Positions 1 through 8,410 of a stretch of 64,000 nt of DNA are shown in pieces (the first letter of the stretch is position 1; the number at the start of each line of letters is the position of its first letter). This DNA comes from Pantoea sp. BAV 3049 (lineage in GTDB: Bacteria; Pseudomonadota; Gammaproteobacteria; Enterobacterales; Enterobacteriaceae), in NCBI RefSeq assembly GCF_009765445.1, contig NZ_WHOY01000031.1:834273-898272 (forward strand), written 5' to 3'. The notes under the pieces are model-generated. The model was not told the DNA's origin. It was given only the letters and a program-made list of their open reading frames with translations, and did not search any database. Both the position numbers and the translations under genes were made by a program.

Positions 1-1700
1 ACGATCGTGCCCGCCTCTTTTCACTGCTCTGGGGTGAAGACCGCGAACTGACCGGTCTCTATCGCCAGCTGGCTCACGTGCTGCATCACGTGTCCGGGGC
101 GCGGCAGGTGTTTGCGCCGCTGGCCGCAGTGGAAGATGCTTCACTAAGCGTGCTGAACAGCAATGGCCTGCGCTACTTCAATGCTTCCTCCGATCGGGTG
201 ATCCAGGTGGTGCCGCAACACAATGGTCGTGGCCTGCAGCCGGTGAATCTGGCGCTGGCCGAGCTGACGTTGCTCAGCCGTGAAGTGCTGATGCCGCTCT
301 ACTGCGCACCGAAAGAAAACCTGTTTGAAACGGTCGATCTGCTAGACTTCCCGGGCTTCGAAGAACCTGCCGTGCTGCCGGACGATAAAGATCACGAACT
401 GGCGCTGGCCTTCCTGATCGCCAAACGCCCTTTCCTGCTGACCCGCGCCGCCGAGCGCCAGGATGTGAATCTGCTGATGGTGTGCAGTGCTTCCAGCCAG
501 CGGGCTGATACCCGAACCGTTGGTCGCGTGCTGGATAACTGGGTGAAGCAGACTCAGGGTGAAAACAGTCAGGTTCGCAGTCGCCGCAAGCCTGGCCTGA
601 TCTGGGCGCTGACGCCGTTCGACCAGCGTGTGACCCGTGGGCAGAATTATGATGCCGCCGTGCAGCGTTATGTGGGAAATCCCGGCGATGCCTGGGGTTC
701 AATGCTGGCCATGGACGATAAAGGCGTGAAGCGCATGGCGGGCTGGCTGACGACCGAAGTTCGCCGCGAAACCAAGCTGGAACGTTTGCAGGAACAGCAG
801 AACGAAGTCCGTCGCGAACTGGCGGAAAACCTGCTGGGCCGCTGGTATCTGGCGTCCGAAAAAGAGGAACCGCAGGCGCGTCTGCGCATTGCCGAAACGT
901 TGCTGAAAACCCTGCAGGCCAGAACGGGTGTGCATGGCGAGCTGCTGGAGCGGTTATTGCCGGCCCGTGAGACGTTGCGCCATCTCTTCCTGCAGCGCCA
1001 GAATCGGGGCGAACGGCCAGTGACCGAGGCGTTTGCCCTGACCGAAGACGATCCGTTTGGCATTGGCATGAGCATCGATCTGCTGAGCAATGAACCGATC
1101 TCCGGCCTGCTCACCCCGGAAGAAGACGCGAAGGAAGAAGTACCGGAAGCGGAATTTGCACAGCAGGTGTACCGCCACTGGATTAACGTGCTGCGTCAAC
1201 TACCCGATCAGGGCGCGTTGCTCGAACTTCTGGGCGTCAGTAAACCGACGCTGGAGATGCTGACTGAAGAGCTGGTGACTGCCAGTATTCGACTGGATAC
1301 GGAAGCGGCGTTAGTGAAAATGCTCACCGATAACGAAGCACCGGGCGCACCTGCCGAGATGATTGCCGATCGTCAGGTTTCCCGTGCGCTGAGCGTACTG
1401 GGCGACTTTGTTGCCTGGCTGGGCTTTCAGCACGTGCCGGAAGCCCAGCGTCCGGAGAGTAAAATCAACCGGGGACAGCGCATTTTCGCCAAGCCGGAAA
1501 CGCAGACCGCCAGCCTGGGGCCGGGCCAGCGTCTGACCCGCCTGGCGCTGAAGCCTAATAACCACGCCGCCTACTACATCTATGACTGGCTGGTCGGGCT
1601 GAACGAAATGATTATGCAGAATGCCGGTTACTCCGCCGCCCGTGAAATTGACAGCGAGCATCGTAACCAACTTGCTGCGATTCTGAAGCAGGTTGGCTGA
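1..1700 (+). CDS. srfC: SrfC-like virulence-associated protein, C-terminal part
   Basis: The reading frame is already open at base 3, so the gene begins outside the window; the GTG at 78 is internal. The visible part is about 565 residues. It contains a DFPGFE segment near base 345, which looks like the DxxG (G3) element of a dynamin-like or P-loop GTPase, and a NWVKQTQG stretch that suits an NTPase-like fold. The rest is long, soluble and helix-rich with no membrane segment. The overall sequence resembles SrfC, the third product of the srfABC locus known in Salmonella and in Erwinia/Pantoea relatives, whose biochemical role is unsettled. The srfA and srfB genes would lie upstream, outside the window. 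The name rests on recalled family similarity and is fairly secure; the function is not established. Confidence 0.7.
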   Translation, partial: DRARLFSLLWGEDRELTGLYRQLAHVLHHVSGARQVFAPLAAVEDASLSVLNSNGLRYFNASSDRVIQVVPQHNGRGLQPVNLALAELTLLSREVLMPLYCAPKENLFETVDLLDFPGFEEPAVLPDDKDHELALAFLIAKRPFLLTRAAERQDVNLLMVCSASSQRADTRTVGRVLDNWVKQTQGENSQVRSRRKPGLIWALTPFDQRVTRGQNYDAAVQRYVGNPGDAWGSMLAMDDKGVKRMAGWLTTEVRRETKLERLQEQQNEVRRELAENLLGRWYLASEKEEPQARLRIAETLLKTLQARTGVHGELLERLLPARETLRHLFLQRQNRGERPVTEAFALTEDDPFGIGMSIDLLSNEPISGLLTPEEDAKEEVPEAEFAQQVYRHWINVLRQLPDQGALLELLGVSKPTLEMLTEELVTASIRLDTEAALVKMLTDNEAPGAPAEMIADRQVSRALSVLGDFVAWLGFQHVPEAQRPESKINRGQRIFAKPETQTASLGPGQRLTRLALKPNNHAAYYIYDWLVGLNEMIMQNAGYSAAREIDSEHRNQLAAILKQVG

Positions 1701-1773
1701 TTATTCACTGCATTCAGCCAGAAATCAGTGACAGAGGCGGTAGATTCTGCGGTAACGATTAAAGGGAGGGTCA

Positions 1774-2043
1774 TTAACGTAATCGCAGACTGAAATTCCC
1801 GGCGGTTTCCTCTTCGGCTTCCCGCATGACGGCAATAATAGCGTCAAATTGCGCGGCATCTTTATGCTCAGCCAGATGCCGCAACGTGATGCGGGCGGGC
1901 AGATCAATCATCCCCGTCAGGGCATCCCACAGCGCATCAAGATTGGCACCAAATTGCATCTCAATGGCGAATTTAACCACGAACTGCCGGTAGAATTCGT
2001 CAACATTAGCGATAGTATGAAAATCAAAGCTGACCATTTTCAT
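1774..2043 (-). CDS. Barstar-family RNase inhibitor
   Basis: An 89-residue acidic protein with the barstar signature: NLDALWDALTG at residues 33-43, followed by a hydrophobic strand and an acidic helix (VMREAEEETAG). Barstar binds the active site of barnase-type RNases in the cytoplasm and blocks them. The gene lies immediately downstream of the RNase gene: its ATG follows the RNase TGA after a single base (TGAAATG). The two are therefore one transcript and probably translationally coupled. The length matches the family (about 90 residues). It most likely protects the cell from RNase molecules that have not yet been exported. Confidence 0.87.
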   Translation of the reverse strand: MKMVSFDFHTIANVDEFYRQFVVKFAIEMQFGANLDALWDALTGMIDLPARITLRHLAEHKDAAQFDAIIAVMREAEEETAGNFSLRLR

Positions 2044-2044
2044 T

Positions 2045-2575
2045 TCAGTACACCTTTTCCACGTGGCGATAGTGGTCGCGGGTGACGTAGATCATTCCGT
2101 CACTGGAGTAGAGCATCCTGTCGCTGCCGCGACGGCCACACTGGTAGTTTACATCCGCTTCAAACCAGCGACGCCCCTGACTTTCAGGCAGTACTTTTTC
2201 CCGGTTAGAGAAGCGATCGCCACCAATCGCCCGACCGGGCAAAGCATCACAGAGATTGCCGCGTGAAGGATCCCAGCCGAGTTTTCTGGCCTCACTTTTT
2301 CGCAGATAATAGTCAGGCAGACGCTGGTGCTGATGAAGATAATCCGCCACCCGCTGTTGCTGAGTCAGTACGCTGATATCGCGGTTGTTTGCACTGCCGG
2401 AGCGATTGTCGTCCGCAGCATTGGTTACTCGTGGACTGGGGGCATTGCTGGCCGACTGGCTGGCGTGACTGCTGCCAGCCTCCTGCGAATGTGAGGATTC
2501 TTTTGCCGGGTGTCGCAATCCGGTGGCGGTGGCCACAATGGCAAAAATCACCGCAACAATCAGTTTTTTGTTCAT
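2045..2575 (-). CDS. Secreted barnase-type guanyl-specific ribonuclease
   Basis: A 176-residue protein. Residues 1-19 form a lysine-started hydrophobic signal segment, residues 24-80 a low-complexity Ser/Ala/Asn-rich linker, and the last 95 or so residues a barnase domain. All three catalytic positions of barnase can be matched: Glu in FEADVNY (barnase E73), Arg in SDRMLY (R87) and His in RDHY (H102). The GGDRFSNRE and GRRWFEADVNY segments are also typical. The enzyme should cleave RNA after guanosine and act outside the cytoplasm. A barstar gene follows one base after the stop codon. The AUG has only a weak upstream purine run (TCCGGCG). There is no toxin-delivery domain (no Rhs, PAAR, CDI or LXG), so it looks like a stand-alone exported nuclease rather than a polymorphic-toxin tip. 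Confidence 0.87.
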   Translation of the reverse strand: MNKKLIVAVIFAIVATATGLRHPAKESSHSQEAGSSHASQSASNAPSPRVTNAADDNRSGSANNRDISVLTQQQRVADYLHQHQRLPDYYLRKSEARKLGWDPSRGNLCDALPGRAIGGDRFSNREKVLPESQGRRWFEADVNYQCGRRGSDRMLYSSDGMIYVTRDHYRHVEKVY

Positions 2576-2777
2576 CGCCGGATTTTAACCTGGCAACAGA
2601 ATTAGCGTCTATTTCTTATCACCCTTCATGATTCCTGGTTCGTCTGAATCAACGGTTATCTGATTAGAATCAATCACCTCTTTCTGACCTGATGTTAAAT
2701 ATGTTTCTGATTCCCCGGCGTTTTTCGTCTAAAATTAACACCGAGGTTATCACCCGTTCGTTTAAGGAGGATATTCC

Positions 2778-3086
2778 GTGTTTTTTCACGACGATGAATC
2801 AGGTCACAACATTATCGGTGAAGCCGCTCTGAGTCTTGCCCTGAGTGATAAAGACATCAGTGTCGATACACTCCTTGCACAGCTCAGACTGCTTGCCGAA
2901 AATGAAACCAGCGACCTTCGGCTTATGCAGATATCCGACGCCATTAACGGGCTCAGGAGCTTCAGACAGCCGGGTCAGAGAACCCGGGCCACGCATTACT
3001 GGCTGGCGGGAAATGATGAGGGAATTGAAGGAAAGCACAGTGGAGACGTGGTCCGGCTCCGGCCGGAAAACGACGATGAAAGATAA
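2778..3086 (+). CDS. Small Ymg-type (YmgA/AriR-like) protein, divergent member
   Basis: A 102-residue protein starting at a GTG that follows a near-perfect ribosome binding site (TAAGGAGG, 2762-2769). Residues 10-60 (IIGEAALSLALSD, then DTLLAQLRLLAENET) have the same helix pattern and spacing as the YmgA-like protein encoded at 3716: a GEA-type helix start, a short break, then a leucine-rich helix ending in ENET versus VNET. The C-terminal 40 residues are charged and unrelated. Three more members of the same type follow on the same strand. Membership in the family is inferred from this pattern and is weaker than for ycgZ and ariR. No enzymatic motif is visible. Confidence 0.5.
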   Translation: MFFHDDESGHNIIGEAALSLALSDKDISVDTLLAQLRLLAENETSDLRLMQISDAINGLRSFRQPGQRTRATHYWLAGNDEGIEGKHSGDVVRLRPENDDER

Positions 3087-3252
3087 CCTTTTTATCGGAC
3101 GCGCCTCCGGGCGCGCCGGCCGGAGACTTATGTCAGGGATGACACCCTCCTCTGCAACACAACTCCTTCAGCTCAGATACGCACTTTTTTTCGCCCGTGC
3201 CCTTTTCACCCCGCCCATGCGCAGGTTAACGCCGTTTTAAACGAATAACCTC

Positions 3253-3307
3253 TGTACACAATGCAGTTGATTAACATTATTCTGTACAAGTATTGTTTTT
3301 TTGTATA
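3253..3307 (+). promoter_or_regulatory. TGTACA repeats upstream of ycgZ, possible operator
   Basis: Two copies of TCTGTACA begin at 3251 and 3281, exactly 30 bases apart, and a relaxed copy, TGTATA, lies at 3302-3307. They sit in an AT-rich 120-base gap just ahead of ycgZ. In E. coli the ycgZ-ymgABC operon is repressed by the MerR-like regulator BluR, and MerR-type operators are short inverted repeats. Assigning these repeats to BluR is inference; no bluR gene is in the window. The remainder of 3087-3361 holds no supported gene. Confidence 0.4.
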
Positions 3308-3361
3308 AGTTTATCCCTCATTACATTGTGATTACATCGACCGCATAATGAGAGGCCTTAA

Positions 3362-3607
3362 ATGCATCACACCGGCTCCCCGGCAGCAGCTGCCAGTGAA
3401 ATCGCCCGTTATTTCAGCAAAACTGCGCACCCCTCCCAGCAGGAGACCCTGGGGAAAATTGTTGTGGAAATTCTTCAGGCAGGAAAACATCTCAACAGAA
3501 AGGCGATTTGCATCAGGCTGCTGAAACACCTGGAACTGGCCACGACCGGTGAAGAGCAGCAGCATTATCAGACCCTCATTGGAATGCTGTTTGAGCCGGG
3601 AGGCTGA
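3362..3607 (+). CDS. ycgZ: YcgZ, two-component/biofilm connector protein
   Basis: An 81-residue protein that I recognise as YcgZ. Residues 12-19 (EIARYFSK) and 25-34 (QQETLGKIVV), and the C-terminal EEQQHYQTLIGMLFE, correspond closely to the E. coli protein. In E. coli, YcgZ, YmgA and AriR are small proteins made under blue light and cold. They act through the Rcs phosphorelay to raise colanic acid and lower curli. The gene has a GAGAGG Shine-Dalgarno 4-5 bases before the ATG and is followed by ymgA-like and ariR-like genes in the same order as in E. coli. It has no enzymatic domain and is predicted to be an all-helical adaptor. Confidence 0.86.
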   Translation: MHHTGSPAAAASEIARYFSKTAHPSQQETLGKIVVEILQAGKHLNRKAICIRLLKHLELATTGEEQQHYQTLIGMLFEPGG

Positions 3608-3715
3608 TGCTCACACCTGCCGGACGAGCCTTAACCTTACACCCTCCAGGCGGTGCGTTCAGATTTAATGAAAATCCCATTCCTTACTCCTGTCATAAGT
3701 CAGTGGGAAGAAGGT

Positions 3716-3973
3716 ATGAACAGAAACAGACACGAAAAGTTAACAGAAACGGTTCTGGGTGAGGCGGTGGTCCGACTGCTCAGTAAAAGCAGTCTATTCA
3801 GCGGCGCAATGCTGCTCCGGTGCCTTCAGGAAATGGCGGTAAATGAGACTGACCCGGAACGTCTTCAGGCATTAAGCGCACTGATGATCGAGGTTCAGAC
3901 TGAATTTGTTTCAGCAACGGATGCCCCGACGTTACCGGTTTCGGTGGATTCCCACCACAGCGGGAAGCACTGA
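3716..3973 (+). CDS. ymgA: YmgA-like small regulatory protein
   Basis: An 85-residue product when started at the ATG at 3716, which is preceded by a purine-rich AGAAGG. A longer frame from 3653 has no ribosome binding site and adds an unrelated leader. Residues 8-30 (LTETVLGEAVVRLLSK) and the following LLRCLQEMAVNE helix match the YmgA layout: an N-terminal helix with GEAV/GQAV, then a leucine-rich helix and a final short helix. It lies between ycgZ and ariR as in E. coli, where YmgA works with them in Rcs-dependent biofilm control. Identity is supported mainly by position and helix pattern, as this family diverges fast. Confidence 0.66.
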   Translation: MNRNRHEKLTETVLGEAVVRLLSKSSLFSGAMLLRCLQEMAVNETDPERLQALSALMIEVQTEFVSATDAPTLPVSVDSHHSGKH

Positions 3974-4050
3974 TGCCCGAAAACTTATGACGGCAGAGAA
4001 TTATTTTCAGGGGCCTTCAGCCTGACATTATCCCGTGGAGGATAACTGAC

Positions 4051-4314
4051 ATGCAACAGATGATCCGGGTAACACCGGAAGCAGAAATCATCAGCTACTT
4101 TCGTCGCAACGAAAATGACTTTCAAGAAGAGATTGCCGCCCTTGACGCGGCCATCCGGAACATCGTTATCAGTGGAAACAGGATAACCACGAAAGCGATT
4201 ATTCTTCAGATTATTGGCGAAATGGAAACCACGTCCGATGTTATCAGGCTGGACGTGCTGCGCAATGTACTTGAAATCGTAGTGGGACATACGCCGGATG
4301 ACAAGGGGTTCTGA
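4051..4314 (+). CDS. ariR: AriR/YmgB biofilm regulator
   Basis: An 87-residue protein, the same length as E. coli AriR (88). ISYFRRNENDFQEEIAALD, GNRITTKAIILQIIGEMETT and VLRNVLEIVV align with AriR's ASYFRSSGNLLEEE, NNKNIILSLIHSLETTSD and VIRKTLEIVLRYT. AriR is a small all-helical dimer linked to acid resistance and to repression of biofilm formation through the Rcs pathway. The start is well defined by GGAGGATAA seven bases before the ATG. It is the last same-strand member of the array; the next, convergent gene encodes another member. Confidence 0.88.
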   Translation: MQQMIRVTPEAEIISYFRRNENDFQEEIAALDAAIRNIVISGNRITTKAIILQIIGEMETTSDVIRLDVLRNVLEIVVGHTPDDKGF

Positions 4315-4352
4315 CTCCGCTGACTTTCCAGGTTCTGCCGAATATTCGTCAA

Positions 4353-4379
4353 TGGCAGTTCTTTGTCATTAAACTGCCA
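4353..4379. terminator. Hairpin between convergent ariR and the minus-strand Ymg-like gene
   Basis: An eight-base perfect inverted repeat, TGGCAGTT (4353-4360) and AACTGCCA (4372-4379), with an 11-base loop in the 80-base gap between two convergent genes. There is no clear T tract on either side, so it would be a weak or structure-only bidirectional terminator. Confidence 0.4.
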
Positions 4380-4394
4380 ACCGCTGAGGCTGTG

Positions 4395-4613
4395 TCAGTG
4401 TAATTGACTGGCCAGAATTCTGACTGCTTCGGCGCATGCATCACGTATGCTCTGCTTATTACCGGCAGTTTCACCCATCGCATGCAGGGCACGGATTATT
4501 TCATGAAGCGTCAGGGAATGATCCGGCCTCAGAAGGCGGACCACAACCGCAGCTATCACTTCATAAACCGCTTCCGGTATTTGATTATCATCAGACAACT
4601 TGTCTCCGCTCAC
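4395..4613 (-). CDS. Small Ymg-type protein on the opposite strand
   Basis: A 72-residue product from a GTG at 4613. A TTG at 4598 has a better-spaced GGAG and may be the true start. The sequence (EAVYEVIAAVVVRLL, then LTLHEIIRALHAMGET, then AEAVRILASQ) repeats the three-helix pattern of the YmgA-like protein at 3716, including the AVVVRLL helix (AVVRLL there) and the leucine-rich second helix. It is convergent with the other four genes. A YmgC-equivalent role is possible by position, but I do not see YmgC-specific similarity. Confidence 0.5.
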   Translation of the reverse strand: MSGDKLSDDNQIPEAVYEVIAAVVVRLLRPDHSLTLHEIIRALHAMGETAGNKQSIRDACAEAVRILASQLH

Positions 4614-4763
4614 AACTGTATGTGTTTACAGTACACATTAATACAGAAAATTCTTTACTGCACTCTAATTCCTGTAAAACCGGGGCCGCGTCAAGAGCCC
4701 GCCACTGTTTACGGTTAAGCAACCGGGGCAGTTCACTCATGGAGCAGAAGAGACGACACGAGC

Positions 4764-5717
4764 TCAGACCATATCCATCATCAGTAGCAGCACCGGCGTG
4801 GTGACCGCCGAGAAAATGGTCGAAAGCAGCATACTGGTGGCAGCCGGTCCGGTCAGCGCATTAAACTGCTGCGACATCAGGTAAACGTTGATGCCCACCG
4901 ACATTGATCCCAGCAATACCACCACTTTACTCTCCAGCGGTGGCAGACCAATCAGCCAGGCCAGCGCCCAGATCACCAGCGGCTGCACGATCAGTTTCAA
5001 CAGGCAGATGGCATAGCTCTCCTTCAGCCCGTCTTTCATCTGATAGGCTGCCAGGCTCATTCCCAGCGCAACCAGCGCCAGCGGCACGGCTATAGTGCCG
5101 AGCATACTGATCGGTTGATCGATCATCAGCGGCAGAGCCAGACCTGTCAGGCTGAATAACGTGCCGGAGAGAATGGCAATAATCAGTGGATTCTTCAGCA
5201 CGCTGACGGCGGTCCTGCCAAAGCCTTTAATGTTCAGCGCACCGTGACGGAACCATTCAACAGAGACTGTCGCCAGCGTCCATAAAATCAGTCCATTAAA
5301 CACCAGCACCAGCGCAACGGACGGAATGGCCTTTTCGCCCAGCATCACCGTGGCAATCGGCAGGCCGAGCATCACATTGTTGGAGAAAATACCGCCAAGA
5401 GCAAAAACCGAACCGGAAACGCCGTCCAGCTGAAAGACGCGGCTGGCAATCACCCTGCCCAGCACAAAGACAATCAGGCAACTGCCAAAAAAGGCGAACA
5501 GCAGGCGGGCATCCACCGGCGGACCTTTACTGAAATCACACATCAACCTGAACAGCATGGCAGGCAGCGCGAGTTTGAATACCACGCGGTTCAACGCTTC
5601 GCTGATGCTGTCCGGCCATTTGCGCCAGCGAACCAGTCCCCAGCCCAGGGCAATCAGGATAAATAATGGCATCGAGAGCAGGATTTGGTGCAGCAGAGTG
5701 GACAGAAGTTCAGGCAT
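4764..5717 (-). CDS. AEC-family (auxin efflux carrier type) transporter
   Basis: A 317-residue integral membrane protein with about ten hydrophobic segments and the AEC repeat layout: two homologous halves, each with a broken helix (SNNVMLGLPIA near 112-122 in the first half, GSMSVGINVYLM near 270-281 in the second). Family members such as MdcF and YfdV carry malonate or other organic anions, and some plant-associated members export auxin-like acids. The substrate cannot be read from the sequence. It stands alone: the neighbour on one side is the Ymg array and on the other a broken chemoreceptor. The 213 bases up to 5930 hold no supported gene. Confidence 0.88.
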   Translation of the reverse strand: MPELLSTLLHQILLSMPLFILIALGWGLVRWRKWPDSISEALNRVVFKLALPAMLFRLMCDFSKGPPVDARLLFAFFGSCLIVFVLGRVIASRVFQLDGVSGSVFALGGIFSNNVMLGLPIATVMLGEKAIPSVALVLVFNGLILWTLATVSVEWFRHGALNIKGFGRTAVSVLKNPLIIAILSGTLFSLTGLALPLMIDQPISMLGTIAVPLALVALGMSLAAYQMKDGLKESYAICLLKLIVQPLVIWALAWLIGLPPLESKVVVLLGSMSVGINVYLMSQQFNALTGPAATSMLLSTIFSAVTTPVLLLMMDMV

Positions 5718-5930
5718 GAGTCACTGAGTTCCCGATAATTTTTTCTTTACCATAAAGTCGAAGTCGCACAGCGTAAAGAGCTGGTTAGGTAATAAAAAAC
5801 AAAATACGGGCTTCTGTTGAAGCGTGGATGAGAGAAATCGCTGACTGAGATGCACCGTCCGTGGTGCAAGGCACAGGTGTATACCGTAACAGGAACGGTA
5901 AATGCAGGAAACGCCCAAAAAGTTACAGGG

Positions 5931-7361
5931 TCACATATTCGGCGCCACTTTGAACACGCTGACGCTGAGCAGAAGGTTCTCCGCCTGAGCCTGCAGCGAC
6001 TGGGCTGCAACCGTTGACTCCTGCGAAAGCGAGGCATTCTGCTGCGTGGCGGAATCCATCTGCGTGACTGCCAGATTAACCTGGTCAATTCCCACGCTCT
6101 GCTCCCCGCTGGCCAGTGATATTTCTGCCACCAGCGAACTGACGCGCTGCACGTTTTCAACGATATTTTCCATCGCTTCCCCGGCGCGTGCCACCAGCGC
6201 GTTTCCGGCATTAATGCGGGTGACAGAGCTGTCTATCAGCGTTTTAATGTCTCTGGCTGCAGCCGCAGAGCGCTGGGAAAGCGCCCGCACTTCAGCAGCC
6301 ACGACTGCAAATCCGCGCCCTTCCGAACCAGCCCTTGCCGCTTCAACCGCAGCGTTGAGCGCCAGAATATTGGTCTGGAAAGCAATGCCGTCGATCACGC
6401 TGATAATATTGCTGATTTGATGAGAAAAATGGTGAATTTCGCCCATCGTCTGCACCACTTCCTCCACCACTGTTCCCCCCTGCTGCGCCGCTGAAGTTGC
6501 GGTCAGGGCGATATCGCTGGCATGCCTGGCATTGTCAGCATTTTTCTTCACGACCGAAGTCAGCTCTTCCATTGAGGCAGCAGTTTCCTCCAGAGCGCTG
6601 GCCTGAGCCTCGTTGCGTGCGGAGAGATCCTGACTGCCGTGAGCAATCTGCGCCGATGCCGTGGCGATGGTCTCAGTGCCTTCACGCACATCAGAGACGA
6701 TGCGGGTCAGGTTGCCATTCATCTCTTTTAACGCGGCCATCAGCAACGCGGTTTCATCGCGGCCCCTGACCACAATATTTGCCTGCAGATCGCCAGCCGC
6801 AACCGTCTGTGCGATTTTAACTGCCTGGGCAAGCGGACGGGTGATGCTGCGTACCAGCCACCAGGTAATGGTGCTGCCGGTGATCAGCGCAATCAGCATC
6901 GAGATCGCCAACAGCAGACGGGTATGCTGATACGCTGCGAGGTTAGCAGCTTCAATCTTTTCATGCATCTGCACGGTGTGAGCCAGCACGCTGCTCACCA
7001 CCTGATCAATCATGCTGGTCGGCAGACGGTCAATTCCGGTCACCAGATGATCCACTCGTTGTGGACTGGTGGCATCGCCCTGGTGATATTCCTGTAAAGC
7101 TGCGAGGTAGCGCTGCTCAAGTTCCGCGTGCAGCTGTCGGGTTTTGATCGCTTCTGTATTATCCATGCCCAGCGCAGGCATCGAGGCGATCAGCGTACCC
7201 AGCAGTTCCTGCGTTTTATGGCTCCTTTCCACAAATGCGGTTTTAAACTTGTCGAAAGTCTGTTGATTCTGGCCGCCACGCAGCAAGGTGTTTTTCCACT
7301 CCTGAACCAGAATTTTGAACTGCACCTGAGCATTACGCGCGGTATCAATAACCTGCTCGAT
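5931..7361 (-). pseudogene. Methyl-accepting chemotaxis protein lacking its 5' end
   Basis: The coding frame contains a four-helix ligand-domain remnant (KILVQEWKNTLLRG), one transmembrane helix (LLLAISMLIALITGSTITWWLV), a HAMP domain (RSITRPLAQAVKIAQ) and a complete signalling domain with the conserved hairpin tip ([19 protein letters not shown]). Upstream of the GTG at 7325 the frame continues as conserved receptor sequence (VIDTARNAQ) for 12 codons and then meets a stop at 7362-7364. The start codon, first transmembrane helix and about 60 residues of the periplasmic domain are absent; where they should lie is the end of the AI-2E-family gene. There is no ribosome binding site before 7325. 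A deletion of the 5' end is the simplest explanation. A truncated protein could not insert and sense as a normal receptor. Confidence 0.82.
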
Positions 7362-7390
7362 TCAGGTTTGTCCAGGGCCAGTCAGGCGGG

Positions 7391-8410
7391 TCAGATCAGA
7401 CTGGCATGGCGCAGCTCACTTTTCAGATAAGCATAATAAACCGGCGCGGCCACCACTCCGGCCAGGCCAAAGGCCGATTCGAAGACCAACATTGCCAGCA
7501 GGATCTCCCAGGTTTTGGCGTTGATACGGGTACCGAATATCCGGGCGTTGATAAAGTACTCAAGTTTATGCACCAGTATCAGGAAGATCAGCGCAATCAG
7601 CGCCGCTTCCAGCGAAATTGACAGCCCAATCAGCACGATCACCGTATTGGAAATCAAATTGCCAATAATCGGCAGCAGCCCGGCGATAAAGGTCAGCACC
7701 ACCACCGTTTTGGCAAACGGGAAATGCAGCCCAAACAGCGGCAGCACACCAAACAGGAAGCCGCAGGTCAGGACTGTATTAACCAGTGAGACTTTGATTT
7801 GGGCGAAAACCACGTTATGGAATGAGGCTGCCAGCCTGCTGAGGCGTTCAAGAAGGGCATGCTTCAGTGGCGCATCCTGCTTGTCGGTTCCGCTGACCCG
7901 CAGTGAAATGATAGCGCCCAGCAGCATACCAATCAGCATAGTCGCGAAAGTGTGCGCGGCGGTACGGCCAAACGTCTGCACCACCACCAGATGCTCCCGA
8001 AGCCATGTGATGACCTGATGTTGCAGCTCATCAATATCCGCAGGCAGGTAACGAGTGACCACCGGGGAAAGCGTGCGCTGTGCATCTTCCAGCAGCTTGC
8101 TGGCCGCCGCGTGGAAAGCCGCCGGGTTTTGAAAATCATGCAGCAGGAAACCGATCAGCTTGGTGATGCCGAGTACCAGCGCCAGCAGCACCACTACCGT
8201 CAGGAAGAAGATAATGATCCAGCGAGCCAGCGGCCCTTTTACCAGCCTTTCCACCCACGGCGTCAGTGCCAGGATGGTTTCGTAAACAATAAAGCCTGCC
8301 AGAAAACAGGGCAGCAGCCGCAAAGGAAAAATTAAAAACAGCGCAAGAAAAATCAGTAAATAACTGGCCGCCTCGCACATCCCCTGCTTGTTCAGTTTCC
8401 GTATTTCCAT
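7391..8410 (-). CDS. AI-2E-family (PerM/YdiK-type) membrane protein
   Basis: About 339 residues with seven or eight transmembrane segments, including an N-terminal pair of hydrophobic helices, a large soluble loop (residues 100-150) and the typical C-terminal half (FIAGLLPIIGNLISNT and then INARIFGTRINAKTWEILLAM). Family members export autoinducer-2 (TqsA) or act as Na+/Li+-H+ antiporters; the substrate here is unknown. A GTG at 8413 is possible, but the ATG at 8410 is better placed behind AGGAAAC. Its 3' end abuts the deletion point of the truncated chemoreceptor. Confidence 0.85.
   Translation of the reverse strand: MEIRKLNKQGMCEAASYLLIFLALFLIFPLRLLPCFLAGFIVYETILALTPWVERLVKGPLARWIIIFFLTVVVLLALVLGITKLIGFLLHDFQNPAAFHAAASKLLEDAQRTLSPVVTRYLPADIDELQHQVITWLREHLVVVQTFGRTAAHTFATMLIGMLLGAIISLRVSGTDKQDAPLKHALLERLSRLAASFHNVVFAQIKVSLVNTVLTCGFLFGVLPLFGLHFPFAKTVVVLTFIAGLLPIIGNLISNTVIVLIGLSISLEAALIALIFLILVHKLEYFINARIFGTRINAKTWEILLAMLVFESAFGLAGVVAAPVYYAYLKSELRHASLI

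Noticed and set aside
2063..2266. Plus-strand frame opposite the barnase gene, considered as a toxin/antitoxin partner
   Set aside because: Antisense to a domain with intact catalytic residues; no start signals. The real inhibitor is the barstar gene.
3094..3125. GC-rich GCGCC/GGCGC repeat after the first Ymg-like gene, considered as a terminator
   Set aside because: No T tract follows and the pairing is in several overlapping registers, so it was not listed as a feature.
3653..3715. Longer start for the YmgA-like protein
   Set aside because: The extra 21 residues are unlike the family and the GTG has no ribosome binding site, whereas the ATG at 3716 has a purine-rich site.
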